64,000 nt of DNA from the NCBI RefSeq assembly GCF_947488515.1, contig NZ_CANKZF010000001.1:2046001-2110000 (forward strand), in the 5' to 3' direction. The position numbers and the translations under genes are program-made. Shown piece after piece: positions 17,163 through 24,446 of this stretch (position 1 is the first letter of the stretch; the number at the start of each line of letters is the position of its first letter). The notes under the pieces were generated by a model, which saw only the letters and a program-made list of their open reading frames with translations, had not been told where the DNA came from and made no database searches. This DNA comes from an uncultured Nocardioides sp. Its GTDB lineage: Bacteria > Actinomycetota > Actinomycetes > Propionibacteriales > Nocardioidaceae.

Positions 17163-17870
17163 ATGGGACTCAAGGACCTCGTCACCCGCGGCCGCTCCGA
17201 GGCAGCCACCACCCAGTCCGCTCTCGAGGCGTCGAAGCAGCCGCACCACGACCCCGGCGCCATCGACCGGATGGTCACGATGCTCCTCGACGTCGGCCTC
17301 GACGGACGAGGCCCGCTGGACTCCGTCCGCGAGGTGGCGAACGAGGCGCTGCGCAAGGCCGGCGGCGACCACGAGAAGGCGATCGCCGCGGTGGCCCGGC
17401 GCACCACCGTCACCGGCGGCATCGGCGGCTTCGTCACGGGCGTCGGCGGCTACGTCACGATGCCGGTCGCGCTGCCGGTCAACGTCGCGGAGTTCTACCT
17501 CCAGGCCACCCGGATGGTCGGCACCGTCGCGGTGCTGCGCGGCTACGACGTCGACGACCCGCGGATCCGCAGCGCGATCCTGCTGGTGCTCGTCGGCGCG
17601 GAGTCCGACGAGGTGCTCAAGAAGGTCGGCATGTCGAGCGTCAGCGGTCGCGCGACGACGTACGCCCTCGGCGGCCTGCCGCCCGCGGCGCTGATGATGG
17701 TCAACAAGGCGGTCGGCTTCCGGCTGATGCGCGGCGTCAGCGAGAAGGGGCTCGCCGGTCTCGGCCGCGGCATCCCGCTCGCCGGTGGGTTCATCGGCGG
17801 CGGGCTCGACGGCTACATGATGAAGAAGATCGCCGACCACGCGATGAAGGAGCTCCCGAAGGCCCCCTGA
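17163..17870 (+). CDS. EcsC-family protein
   Basis: A 235-residue protein with the Gly-rich hydrophobic core of the EcsC family: TTVTGGIGGFVTGVGGYVTM, PVALPVNVAEFYLQATRMVG, and a C-terminal GIPLAGGFIGGGLDGYMMKK. The family is named after a gene in the Bacillus ecs operon but its own function is unsettled; it may be a peripheral membrane protein. The ATG at 17163 lies in the 103-base divergent gap with the hydrolase. It is separated from the convergent cotH-like gene by 57 bases without an obvious hairpin. Confidence 0.82.
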   Translation: MGLKDLVTRGRSEAATTQSALEASKQPHHDPGAIDRMVTMLLDVGLDGRGPLDSVREVANEALRKAGGDHEKAIAAVARRTTVTGGIGGFVTGVGGYVTMPVALPVNVAEFYLQATRMVGTVAVLRGYDVDDPRIRSAILLVLVGAESDEVLKKVGMSSVSGRATTYALGGLPPAALMMVNKAVGFRLMRGVSEKGLAGLGRGIPLAGGFIGGGLDGYMMKKIADHAMKELPKAP

Positions 17871-17927
17871 CCCCGCTGGTCGAGGGGGTCGCGCAGCGGC
17901 CGTCACGAGACCCGCCCGCCCTCGCGG

Positions 17928-19223
17928 TCAGCCGGCGACCTTCTCCCGGATCGCGTCGGCCTCCTGCTGGACGGTGTCGGCGTCGACGAGGTCGCCGGCC
18001 TGCTCGGTGAGGACCTCCACCCAGCGGTCGAGGACCTCCTCGGCGTAGCCGCTGGCGTACAGCTCCTCGGTCAGGTCGGTCTTCGCCTGCTCGACGAGGT
18101 CGGCCCACTCGTCCACCGCGGTGAACCGCTCGACGAGCACGTTCTCCCGCCCCCGGGGGCCGCCCTCGGGCCGGTCGGTCGGCAGGTCGGTCGGCATCCC
18201 CGACGGCAGGTCGGTGGGCATGCCCTCGGGCCGCTCGGGCCGCTCCCCGTCCTGGCCCGAGAAGCCGCCATCGCCCGGCGACCCACCGAAGGCGAGGTTG
18301 TGGTCCCACGCCACGACGGTGAAGGCGCCGGACTCGGCGTCCCAGCGCAGGTACGAGTTGTTGCCGGGGCCGTCGATGTCGTCGAAGTTGTCGACGACCT
18401 CCTCGAAGGCGAGGTAGCGGGCGAACGCCTGCACGTCGAGCCGCTCGGGCAGCCCGGCGGCGAAGTCCTCGTCACTGCTGTTGTTGAGGAAGTCGAGGAG
18501 GTCGACGAGCGGGGTCAGGTCCTCGTCGCCGGTCTCCTGGTCGAAGACGTCGGTGTAGGCGTCGGGATCGTCGCCGCGCCACGACCAGTCCCCCTCGGCC
18601 TCGGACTTGTAGAGCAGGCCGTCGTTGGTGAAGTTCTCCGCCTCCCACTTCTCGTCGAGGTTCTGCACGACCAGCCGCAACCGGGCGTCCCTGCCGTTGA
18701 CGCTGAACGACGACGCGACCGCGTGCTCGCTCGCCAGGCCGGCCTCGGCGAGCAGGTCGAGCGCGACGGCCTCGTTGAGGGCGGTCGCCGAGCTGTTGGA
18801 GCGCACGATGAGCTCGCTCCAACCGTCGACCGACTGGTCGTCGACGAACTCGTCGAGCCGGACCAGCCACGGCAGGTCGCCTGCCTCGGAGTCGTCAGTG
18901 ACGCTGCGCAGCGACGAGTTGCCCTTCAGCCGGATGCCTGCGCGGTCGAAGGCCTCCCCGTCGATGGTGACGGTCGCCTCGAGCCACTCCTTCTCGTCGG
19001 TCTCCTGGTAGGTGTCGATCATCGCGGCGACGGCGTCCTCGTCGACCTCGACCTCGATCTCGTGGAGCTGGGTCGCGTCCCAGACGCCGGTGCCGTCGGC
19101 GACGTCGCGAGTGGCGGTGGCGGCGGCGGCCCGCTCCTCGGTGTCGTCGAAGGCGCAGCCGCCGAGCGCGAGGGACGCGGCAATGGTGGTGACCGCCAGC
19201 CGACGGCGTACGCGGGGGTTCAT
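17928..19223 (-). CDS. cotH: CotH-family lipoprotein kinase
   Basis: A 431-residue CotH protein with a lipoprotein signal (LALGGC, Cys23). The family core is intact: IRLKGNSSLRS at 97-107, a WLVRLDEF strand, EEVVDNFDDIDGPGNNSYLR at 274-293 and AWDHNLAFGG at 305-314 with the DHN triad. In Bacillus, CotH is a protein kinase of the spore coat; the fold is an atypical kinase. Here it would be anchored outside the membrane, where ATP supply is an open question. A Pro/Gly/Thr-rich low-complexity insert (three PTDLP or PSGMPTDLP units, about 325-360) follows the core. It is third in an operon with DUF4956 and VTC genes, overlapping the latter by four bases. Confidence 0.92.
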   Translation of the reverse strand: MNPRVRRRLAVTTIAASLALGGCAFDDTEERAAAATATRDVADGTGVWDATQLHEIEVEVDEDAVAAMIDTYQETDEKEWLEATVTIDGEAFDRAGIRLKGNSSLRSVTDDSEAGDLPWLVRLDEFVDDQSVDGWSELIVRSNSSATALNEAVALDLLAEAGLASEHAVASSFSVNGRDARLRLVVQNLDEKWEAENFTNDGLLYKSEAEGDWSWRGDDPDAYTDVFDQETGDEDLTPLVDLLDFLNNSSDEDFAAGLPERLDVQAFARYLAFEEVVDNFDDIDGPGNNSYLRWDAESGAFTVVAWDHNLAFGGSPGDGGFSGQDGERPERPEGMPTDLPSGMPTDLPTDRPEGGPRGRENVLVERFTAVDEWADLVEQAKTDLTEELYASGYAEEVLDRWVEVLTEQAGDLVDADTVQQEADAIREKVAG

Positions 19224-19990
19224 GCGAGGGCTCCTTCGCGGATGGTGAGGTGGCCGGCGAGGTGGCGGCTGGTGACGCGGTGCCAGCGGTTGCCGGGGAG
19301 GTCGGGGGTGAGCAGGGCCAGCCCGGTGCCGTACTTCGAGATCCGGACCGGCCGGTGGCCGAGCTCCCACAGGCGACGGTCCAGCGGGCCGGGGCGCGGG
19401 GTGCCCGCCTTGGTCTCGACGACCAGCACGTCGCCGACCTCGGCGGTGCCGTGGCCGGACACCCAGCGCAGGTCGCGGTCGATCGTGGCCCGGCCTGCCC
19501 CGCCGGGGAGGAGGAGCGTCGTACGCCGGTAGCTGGTGTGCAGCGTTGCGACCAGACCGGACGGGTCGACGTCGTGGACGCGCGCGGCGCCGAGCCGATC
19601 GCGTACCCACGCGTCGGCGTGACGGGAGACGTCCGGCCCGTCGTGCCGCACCCGCTCCTTGACGATGGTGCCCCGCAGGCCGCGCGTCTTGACCTCGAGC
19701 CAGCGCTCGCCGGTGTCGGCGTAGACGCGGCTGCGGACCTTCCAGCGGTGCCGTCGACGGGTGGCGGCTCCGGTCCAGCTGTCGAGGTCGACGGTGTCGA
19801 GGTACGTCGACTCGTAGCGCGAGCTGCGGCGGCCGTCGACCTCGAGCACCCGCAGCCCCGGGACGCACGTGACGACGGCGTCGAGCTCGGCGGCGGCGAC
19901 GACGTATTTCCTGTCGGTCCTGCTCAGCAGCTCCGCGCGGTCGTTGAGCTCGGCGAGCGAGACCGCGGGGAGGTGGTCGACGCCCTTCAT
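19220..19990 (-). CDS. VTC-domain polyphosphate polymerase-like protein
   Basis: A 256-residue VTC domain of the triphosphate-tunnel fold. Conserved tunnel residues are visible: RTDRKYVV (Arg24-Lys28), YLDTVDLDSW, the basic RRRHRWKVRSRVY, WLEVKTRG, YRRTTLLL, ATIDRDLRW and VVETKAG. In yeast the Vtc4 domain makes polyphosphate from ATP and feeds it across the vacuole membrane. No SPX domain and no membrane helix are present, so membrane coupling would need a partner, and DUF4956 upstream is the obvious candidate. It overlaps both neighbours by ATGA, giving strict translational coupling. Confidence 0.9.
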   Translation of the reverse strand: MKGVDHLPAVSLAELNDRAELLSRTDRKYVVAAAELDAVVTCVPGLRVLEVDGRRSSRYESTYLDTVDLDSWTGAATRRRHRWKVRSRVYADTGERWLEVKTRGLRGTIVKERVRHDGPDVSRHADAWVRDRLGAARVHDVDPSGLVATLHTSYRRTTLLLPGGAGRATIDRDLRWVSGHGTAEVGDVLVVETKAGTPRPGPLDRRLWELGHRPVRISKYGTGLALLTPDLPGNRWHRVTSRHLAGHLTIREGALA

Positions 19991-20586
19991 CGGGTGACGG
20001 CCGGTACGTCGTGGCGCTCGGCGCGCGGCATGGCCGGGCGGGGCGCGGCGGCGTAGTGCACCTCGACGGTGGTGGTGTCGTCGACGAGGTCCACCCGGAT
20101 CGGCGTGACCCGGGTGACGCGGGCGTCGAGGAGCATCTCGAGACGGACGACGAGGTCGCGCTCGTCGGTGACCGCGCGGTCGAGCACGACGACCTGCCGC
20201 AGCCCGGTGGCGTGCAGCAGGCGGCTGTCGGCGAGGGCGAGGACGAGGACGAGGCCGACCATGAGGGAGGCCGAGAGGGCCACGTCGCCGGTGCCGAGCC
20301 CGCCGAGCAGGCCGATGGCGAGGGCGGCGAAGTAGTAGGCGATCTCGTGCTGGCCGAGCTCGTCGGAGCGCAGCCGGATGATGGAGAGGACGCCGAACAG
20401 CCCCAGCCCGAGGCCGACCGTCGCGGCGCTGCTCGCCAGCACGATCGTCACCGACAGCACGCCGACGTTGACCGCGACGAACGCGGTGACCAGGTCAGCG
20501 CGGCGGTGGCGCGGGTAGTAGACGGCGAGGGCGAGCACCAGCACGGCGACGATGTCGACAGCGGCGAGGAGGTAGGTGGGGTTCAT
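19987..20586 (-). CDS. DUF4956 membrane protein
   Basis: A 199-residue protein with about five transmembrane helices in its first 125 residues (YLLAAVDIVAVLVLALAVYY, VNVGVLSVTIVLASSAATVG, LGLFGVLSII, YYFAALAIGLLGGLG, SASLMVGLVLVLALAD) and a cytoplasmic C-terminal domain with a ferredoxin-like pattern (VVRLEMLLDARVTRVTPIRV). The charged loop SIIRLRSDELGQHEIAYYF is the family hallmark. It is the first gene of the DUF4956-VTC-CotH operon. Its function is unknown; the constant association with VTC suggests it may conduct or anchor the polymer, comparable with the membrane domain of eukaryotic VTC. Confidence 0.9.
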   Translation of the reverse strand: MNPTYLLAAVDIVAVLVLALAVYYPRHRRADLVTAFVAVNVGVLSVTIVLASSAATVGLGLGLFGVLSIIRLRSDELGQHEIAYYFAALAIGLLGGLGTGDVALSASLMVGLVLVLALADSRLLHATGLRQVVVLDRAVTDERDLVVRLEMLLDARVTRVTPIRVDLVDDTTTVEVHYAAAPRPAMPRAERHDVPAVTR

Positions 20587-20699
20587 CGAGATCCTTCGTC
20601 AGCGGTTCGGGTGCCCCGATGTTGTCCGGCTCACCTGTCGAGGGACTGCCGAGATGCTGTGACGGATCTGTGAGGACGACCCTGCGACAATCGACCCTC

Positions 20700-21059
20700 G
20701 TGGACGGACCCCTGCCCCTCGTGCTGCTCGTCGCCTCGCTGCTCTTCGCGGCGGTGGTGCTGGTCTACGTCGTGCTCGACCGCACGCCCGACTGGGGACT
20801 GCTCGGCTTCGCCGCCGTGATCGAGGCGCTCACGCTGGTCCTGCTCGTCGTCGCCGCGGTCCAGGTCGGCGGCGTGGACCTGTCCGGTGGCCGGCTCGTG
20901 ACCCTGTTCGGCTACCTGGTCGCCGGGCTCGTGCTGCTGCCGATCGGGTTCGTCTGGTCGCTGGCCGAGCGCAGCCGCGGCGCCACAGCGGTGCTGATGG
21001 TCGCCGGCCTGGCGCAGGCCTTCGTCGTCGTACGCGTCATGCAGGTGTGGCCGTCGTGA
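20700..21059 (+). CDS. Small four-helix membrane protein
   Basis: A 119-residue protein starting at a GTG (VDGPLPLVLLVASLLFAAVV). Four hydrophobic helices are evident, with AAVIEALTLVLLVVAAVQVG, LVTLFGYLVAGLVLLPIGFV and a last GATAVLMVAGLAQAFVVVRV. The family is a common actinobacterial membrane protein of unknown role. A TTG at 20619 would add 27 residues without hydrophobic character and is less likely. Its last codon overlaps the next gene by GTGA, and both are divergent from the DUF4956 operon. Confidence 0.75.
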   Translation: MDGPLPLVLLVASLLFAAVVLVYVVLDRTPDWGLLGFAAVIEALTLVLLVVAAVQVGGVDLSGGRLVTLFGYLVAGLVLLPIGFVWSLAERSRGATAVLMVAGLAQAFVVVRVMQVWPS

Positions 21060-21460
21060 GCCGCGCCGCCGCCTCCACCTCGTCGGGCCTCGGCCGCGCC
21101 CTCGTCGCGGTGTACGGCGTCTTCGCCCTCGCCGCGACCGCCCGCTCGCTCGTGCAGCTGGCCACCAAGGCCGGCGAGGCACCGCTGGCGTACGCCCTCT
21201 CGGCCGTCGCCGCGCTGGTGTACGTCGCCGCCACCCTCGGCCTCGCCGAGGTCGGGCCGAACCCACGCCGGCTGGCGTGGGCGGCCGTCGGCTTCGAGCT
21301 CGTCGGCGTGCTCACCGTCGGCACCCTGACCGTGCTCGACCCGGAGCTGTTCCCCGACGCCACGGTGTGGTCGGACTACGGCGCCGGCTACGGGTGGCTG
21401 CCGCTGGTGCTGCCGTTCGTGGGGATCGCGTGGCTCTGGCACACGCGAGCGCGCGACTGA
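21056..21460 (+). CDS. Small membrane protein paired with the preceding gene
   Basis: A 134-residue protein, starting VSRAAASTSSG at a GTG that overlaps the previous stop by GTGA. Four hydrophobic segments (ALVAVYGVFALAATARSLVQ, YALSAVAALVYVAATLGLAE, RLAWAAVGFELVGVLTVGTL, WLPLVLPFVGIAWLWHT) suggest an integral membrane protein. The pair is widespread in Nocardioides-like genomes and probably forms a complex, but no function is known. Confidence 0.75.
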   Translation: MSRAAASTSSGLGRALVAVYGVFALAATARSLVQLATKAGEAPLAYALSAVAALVYVAATLGLAEVGPNPRRLAWAAVGFELVGVLTVGTLTVLDPELFPDATVWSDYGAGYGWLPLVLPFVGIAWLWHTRARD

Positions 21461-21474
21461 GCCGAGGGACCGTC

Positions 21475-23841
21475 CTACTGCCTCGCCATCGCGATGCGCA
21501 GGCGCTCCTCCGGGTCGATGAAGTGGTCGTTGTCGTCGCTGCCGACGTCGATCTGCACCCAGGAGATCTTCCCGGTGAAGCGGCTGCTCGCCTGCGTGTA
21601 GTCCGAGGTGACGGTGGTGCCGGACTCGTAGCCGATGTCGGTGGTCTCGTCGGCCGAGAAGACCATCGGCTGGGTCATCTGCACCCGACCGCGGCCCACC
21701 TCGTCCCCGTCGACGTAGAGGGTGACGTCGCCTCCCTTGGCCAACCCCTCGCCGTCGTAGGCGAACTCCATCCGCACCTGGTGGTTGCCCTCGGGGACGG
21801 CTGACTCCGCTCCGACGGGGAACTCGTGGATGCCGAGGACGTTGTAGACGAACTTCGGTCTGCCGTCGTGGAGGTAGAACGACCACCCGCCGAACCGGCC
21901 GCCCTGGGCGATGAGCACGCCGTGGGCCCCACCGGCCGGGACGTCGACCTCGGCGGTGACGGAGAAGGACCTGTTCTTGATGCTCACCACGCTGTTCTCC
22001 GAGAGCCGCCCCATGCCGGGGTAGAAGAGCTGGGAGCTCCCGCGGATCAGGGTCGGCCGTCCCGCCAGCTCTGGATCCAGCCGTTCGGCGACGCGGTCGT
22101 CCAGGGGTAGCACGTTGTACTTGACGGCCTCGATGAGCCAGAGCCGTTGCAGCTTGGCGAGCATCTCGGGGTTCTCGGCAGCCAGGTCGTGCGCCTGGCT
22201 GAAATCGCTGGCGCCGTCGTACAGCTCCCAGACGTCGTCGTCGAACGCGGGAATCTTCCCGCCGACCATCACCCACGGGGTGCGGTGCTTGGTGACGGCG
22301 CTCCATCCCTTGTGGTAGATGCCGCGGTTGCCGAACATCTCGAAGTACTGGAGGTCATGGCGTTCCGGGGCGTCCTTGTCGTTGAAGGCGTAGAGCATCG
22401 ACGTGCCTTCGATGGGGGCCTGGAGCACGCCGTTGACCATCGTGGGCTCCGGCAGGCCGGCGGCCTCGAGGATGGTCGGTGCCAGGTCGGTCACGTGGGT
22501 GAACTGCGAACGTAGTCCTCCGCGCTCGTCGATGCCCCCGGGCCAGTGGACGATCGTGCCGTTGCGGGTACCGCCCCAGTGCGAGGCGACCTGCTTGGTC
22601 CACTGGAGGGGGGAGTTCATCGCCCAGGCCCAGCCGACCGAGTAGTGGTTGTAGGACTCCGGCCCGCCGAAGCCGTCCATCTTGCTGACCATGAACTCGG
22701 GCGTCTCGAGCGCGGCCATCCCGTTGAAGTTCGCCATCTCGTTGAAGGCGCCGTTCATGGTGCCCTCGGCGGAGGCACCGTTGTCGCCGATGATGTAGTA
22801 GATGATCGTGTTGTCGAGGACCCCGAGCTCGTCGATCGCATCGATCAGCCGGCCGACGTGGTGGTCGGTGTGCTCCAGGAAGCCGGCGTAGACCTCCATC
22901 TGGCGGGCCAGCACCGGCTTGAGCTCCTCGGGCATGTCGTCCCACGCGGTGATCTCGTCGTGTCGGGCAGTGAGCTCGGCGTCAGGGGGGATCACCCCCA
23001 GCTCCTTCTGCCGGGCGAAGGTGCGCTCGCGCTGCACGTCCCAGCCGTCGTCGAACTCGCCGGCGTACTTGTCGGCCCACTCCTTGGGCACGTGGTGGGG
23101 GGCGTGGGTCGCCCCGGGTGCGAAGTAGATGAAGAAGGGCTTGCCCGGCATCAACGCCTTCTGCTGGCGCACCCAGCTCACCGCGTGGTCGGCCAGGTCC
23201 TCGGTCAGGTGATAGCCCTCCTCGGCGGTCGCCGGCGGCTCGACGGGCGTCGTGCCGCTGTAGAGCGCCGGGTCCCACTGGTTGTTCTCGCCTCCGATGA
23301 AGCCGTAGAACGTCTCGAACCCACCGCCGCCCGAGGGCCAGGCGTCGAACGGACCCATGGGGGACGACTGCCAGACCGGCACCTCGTGGCACTTGCCGAA
23401 CTGCGCCGTGGAGTACCCGTTGAGCTTGAGGGTGGTGGCCAGCGGGGCCTTGGTGTTGGGCAGCACCGAGCTGCTGCCGGGGGCGGAGGTGGCGGTTTCG
23501 GTGATGTTGCCCATGCCCGCCGAATGGTGGTTCCGACCGGTCAGCAGAGCCTGTCTGGTCGGTGCACACAGGGCCGTCGTGTGGAACCGGTTGAACCGGA
23601 GGCCCCCTGCGGCCAGCTCCTCGGCCCTCGGCGTCCGACAGGGCCCGCCGAAGGCGCTCGACGCTCCGAAGCCCACGTCGTCGAGGAGCACGACCAGGAC
23701 GTTCGGCGCACCGTCGGGTGGCTGCAACGGCTCGATGGGCGGGTAGGCGGTGTCCGGGTCCTTGGCGTCGTACGTCGTCAGGCCCGGGGCCGGACGGTCA
23801 GGGATCGGCAGCATGCCGCGGGCGTGGTTGTCGGGGCTCAT
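21475..23841 (-). CDS. Arylsulfatase (type I, formylglycine-dependent)
   Basis: A 788-residue sulfatase. Metal ligands DD at 54-55 (VLLDDVGFGASSAFGG) precede the modification site Cys92 in CAPTRQALLTGR, which matches C-x-P-x-R and is converted to formylglycine by a maturase. HHSAGMGN, KCHEVP and FIYFAPGATHAPHHVPKEW carry other active-site residues, and IIYYIIGDNGASAEG holds the C-terminal metal ligands. A lectin-like C-terminal domain (about 640-788) is typical of large actinobacterial arylsulfatases. No signal peptide is seen, so it is probably cytosolic. It hydrolyses sulfate esters for sulfur supply. ATG at 23841 has GAAGGA upstream. No maturase gene is in the window. Confidence 0.93.
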   Translation of the reverse strand: MSPDNHARGMLPIPDRPAPGLTTYDAKDPDTAYPPIEPLQPPDGAPNVLVVLLDDVGFGASSAFGGPCRTPRAEELAAGGLRFNRFHTTALCAPTRQALLTGRNHHSAGMGNITETATSAPGSSSVLPNTKAPLATTLKLNGYSTAQFGKCHEVPVWQSSPMGPFDAWPSGGGGFETFYGFIGGENNQWDPALYSGTTPVEPPATAEEGYHLTEDLADHAVSWVRQQKALMPGKPFFIYFAPGATHAPHHVPKEWADKYAGEFDDGWDVQRERTFARQKELGVIPPDAELTARHDEITAWDDMPEELKPVLARQMEVYAGFLEHTDHHVGRLIDAIDELGVLDNTIIYYIIGDNGASAEGTMNGAFNEMANFNGMAALETPEFMVSKMDGFGGPESYNHYSVGWAWAMNSPLQWTKQVASHWGGTRNGTIVHWPGGIDERGGLRSQFTHVTDLAPTILEAAGLPEPTMVNGVLQAPIEGTSMLYAFNDKDAPERHDLQYFEMFGNRGIYHKGWSAVTKHRTPWVMVGGKIPAFDDDVWELYDGASDFSQAHDLAAENPEMLAKLQRLWLIEAVKYNVLPLDDRVAERLDPELAGRPTLIRGSSQLFYPGMGRLSENSVVSIKNRSFSVTAEVDVPAGGAHGVLIAQGGRFGGWSFYLHDGRPKFVYNVLGIHEFPVGAESAVPEGNHQVRMEFAYDGEGLAKGGDVTLYVDGDEVGRGRVQMTQPMVFSADETTDIGYESGTTVTSDYTQASSRFTGKISWVQIDVGSDDNDHFIDPEERLRIAMARQ

Positions 23842-23925
23842 GGTCGTCCTTCGCCTGGGACGGGAGTGCACTCCCGGCGCGCTCCCCAAGGCCCTCGACC
23901 CAACTCCACCTCGCGCGGGTCCGGA

Positions 23926-23970
23926 TCACCCCGCCGGGGTGAGGGCACCTGCGTCACCCGAGCAGGGTGA
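23926..23970. promoter_or_regulatory. Two TCACCC...GGGTGA dyads near the sulfatase promoter
   Basis: TCACCCC-GCC-GGGGTGA (23926-23942) and TCACCC-GAGCA-GGGTGA (23954-23970) lie 28 bases apart, 85-130 bases upstream of the sulfatase start. Two related dyads at regular spacing suggest cooperative binding by a dimeric regulator that is not encoded nearby. Confidence 0.4.
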
Positions 23971-24257
23971 GGCCCCCTTCGACTACCTCGTCGTCGAGTT
24001 TCCCGCGGGACAGAGCAGCTTCACCGGTGAGATGGCGACGGAGCTCGTCGCCCTGAGCGAGGCCGGCGCGATCCGGGTCATCGACGTCCTGATCCTCACC
24101 AAGGACGCCGACGGCTCCATCGAGGCGATGGGCGGCGCCGTTCGCCTCCGCGGCGCGCCGTGCCGGGGGGCAGCTCATCGCGGATGGACGGATCCCGATC
24201 CAGGCGATCATCGCGTCGATCGACGCAGACGACAACGACGAGATCGAAGGAGACTGA
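23939..24257 (+). pseudogene. Decayed DUF6325 (DUF1269-like) gene
   Basis: Two parts of one protein lie in different frames. The first reads FDYLVVEFPAGQSSFTGEMA and continues to RVIDVLILTKDADGSIEAM; the second reads APFASAARRAGGQLIADGRI and ends PIQAIIASIDADDNDEIEGD at a TGA. Intact DUF6325 proteins (about 140 residues) carry an acidic middle of roughly 60 residues between these parts, ending in WENxWA just before APFA. It is missing here, with a frame change near 24120-24140. The start is also unclear: a GTG at 23939 lacks a ribosome-binding site. A deletion therefore inactivated the gene. The small gene that usually follows it is still intact. Confidence 0.7.
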
Positions 24258-24258
24258 C

Positions 24259-24423
24259 ATGCCTCTCAGAGCAGCTCGCGTGGGGCGCGTCGGTGTCATC
24301 GGCCACCCTGTCGCGAAGACCGCGGTGGTGGCGAAGGCCGTGAGTCCCGGTCCGTCACCCGTGGCGAAGACGGCAGTCGTGGCTGCCGCAGTGACACCGG
24401 GTCGCCGTCGGCGTCGCATCTGA
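24259..24423 (+). CDS. Small basic repeat protein following the DUF6325 remnant
   Basis: A 54-residue protein starting MPLRAARVGRVGVIG. It contains two similar units, HPVAKTAVVAKAV and SPVAKTAVVAAAV, and ends GRRRRRI. It begins one base after the stop of the decayed DUF6325 gene, with AAGGAG about eight bases upstream inside that remnant. Short Arg-rich proteins in this position are common beside DUF6325 genes in actinobacteria; the role is unknown. With its partner broken, its function here is doubtful. Confidence 0.6.
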   Translation: MPLRAARVGRVGVIGHPVAKTAVVAKAVSPGPSPVAKTAVVAAAVTPGRRRRRI

Positions 24424-24446
24424 GCGACCCCGCGCTGGTGCGCGAG

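Noticed and set aside
15647..17906. Extended minus-strand frame over the secreted hydrolase and EcsC genes
   Set aside because: It is a shifted frame of the hydrolase gene and runs antisense through EcsC; it lacks any domain.
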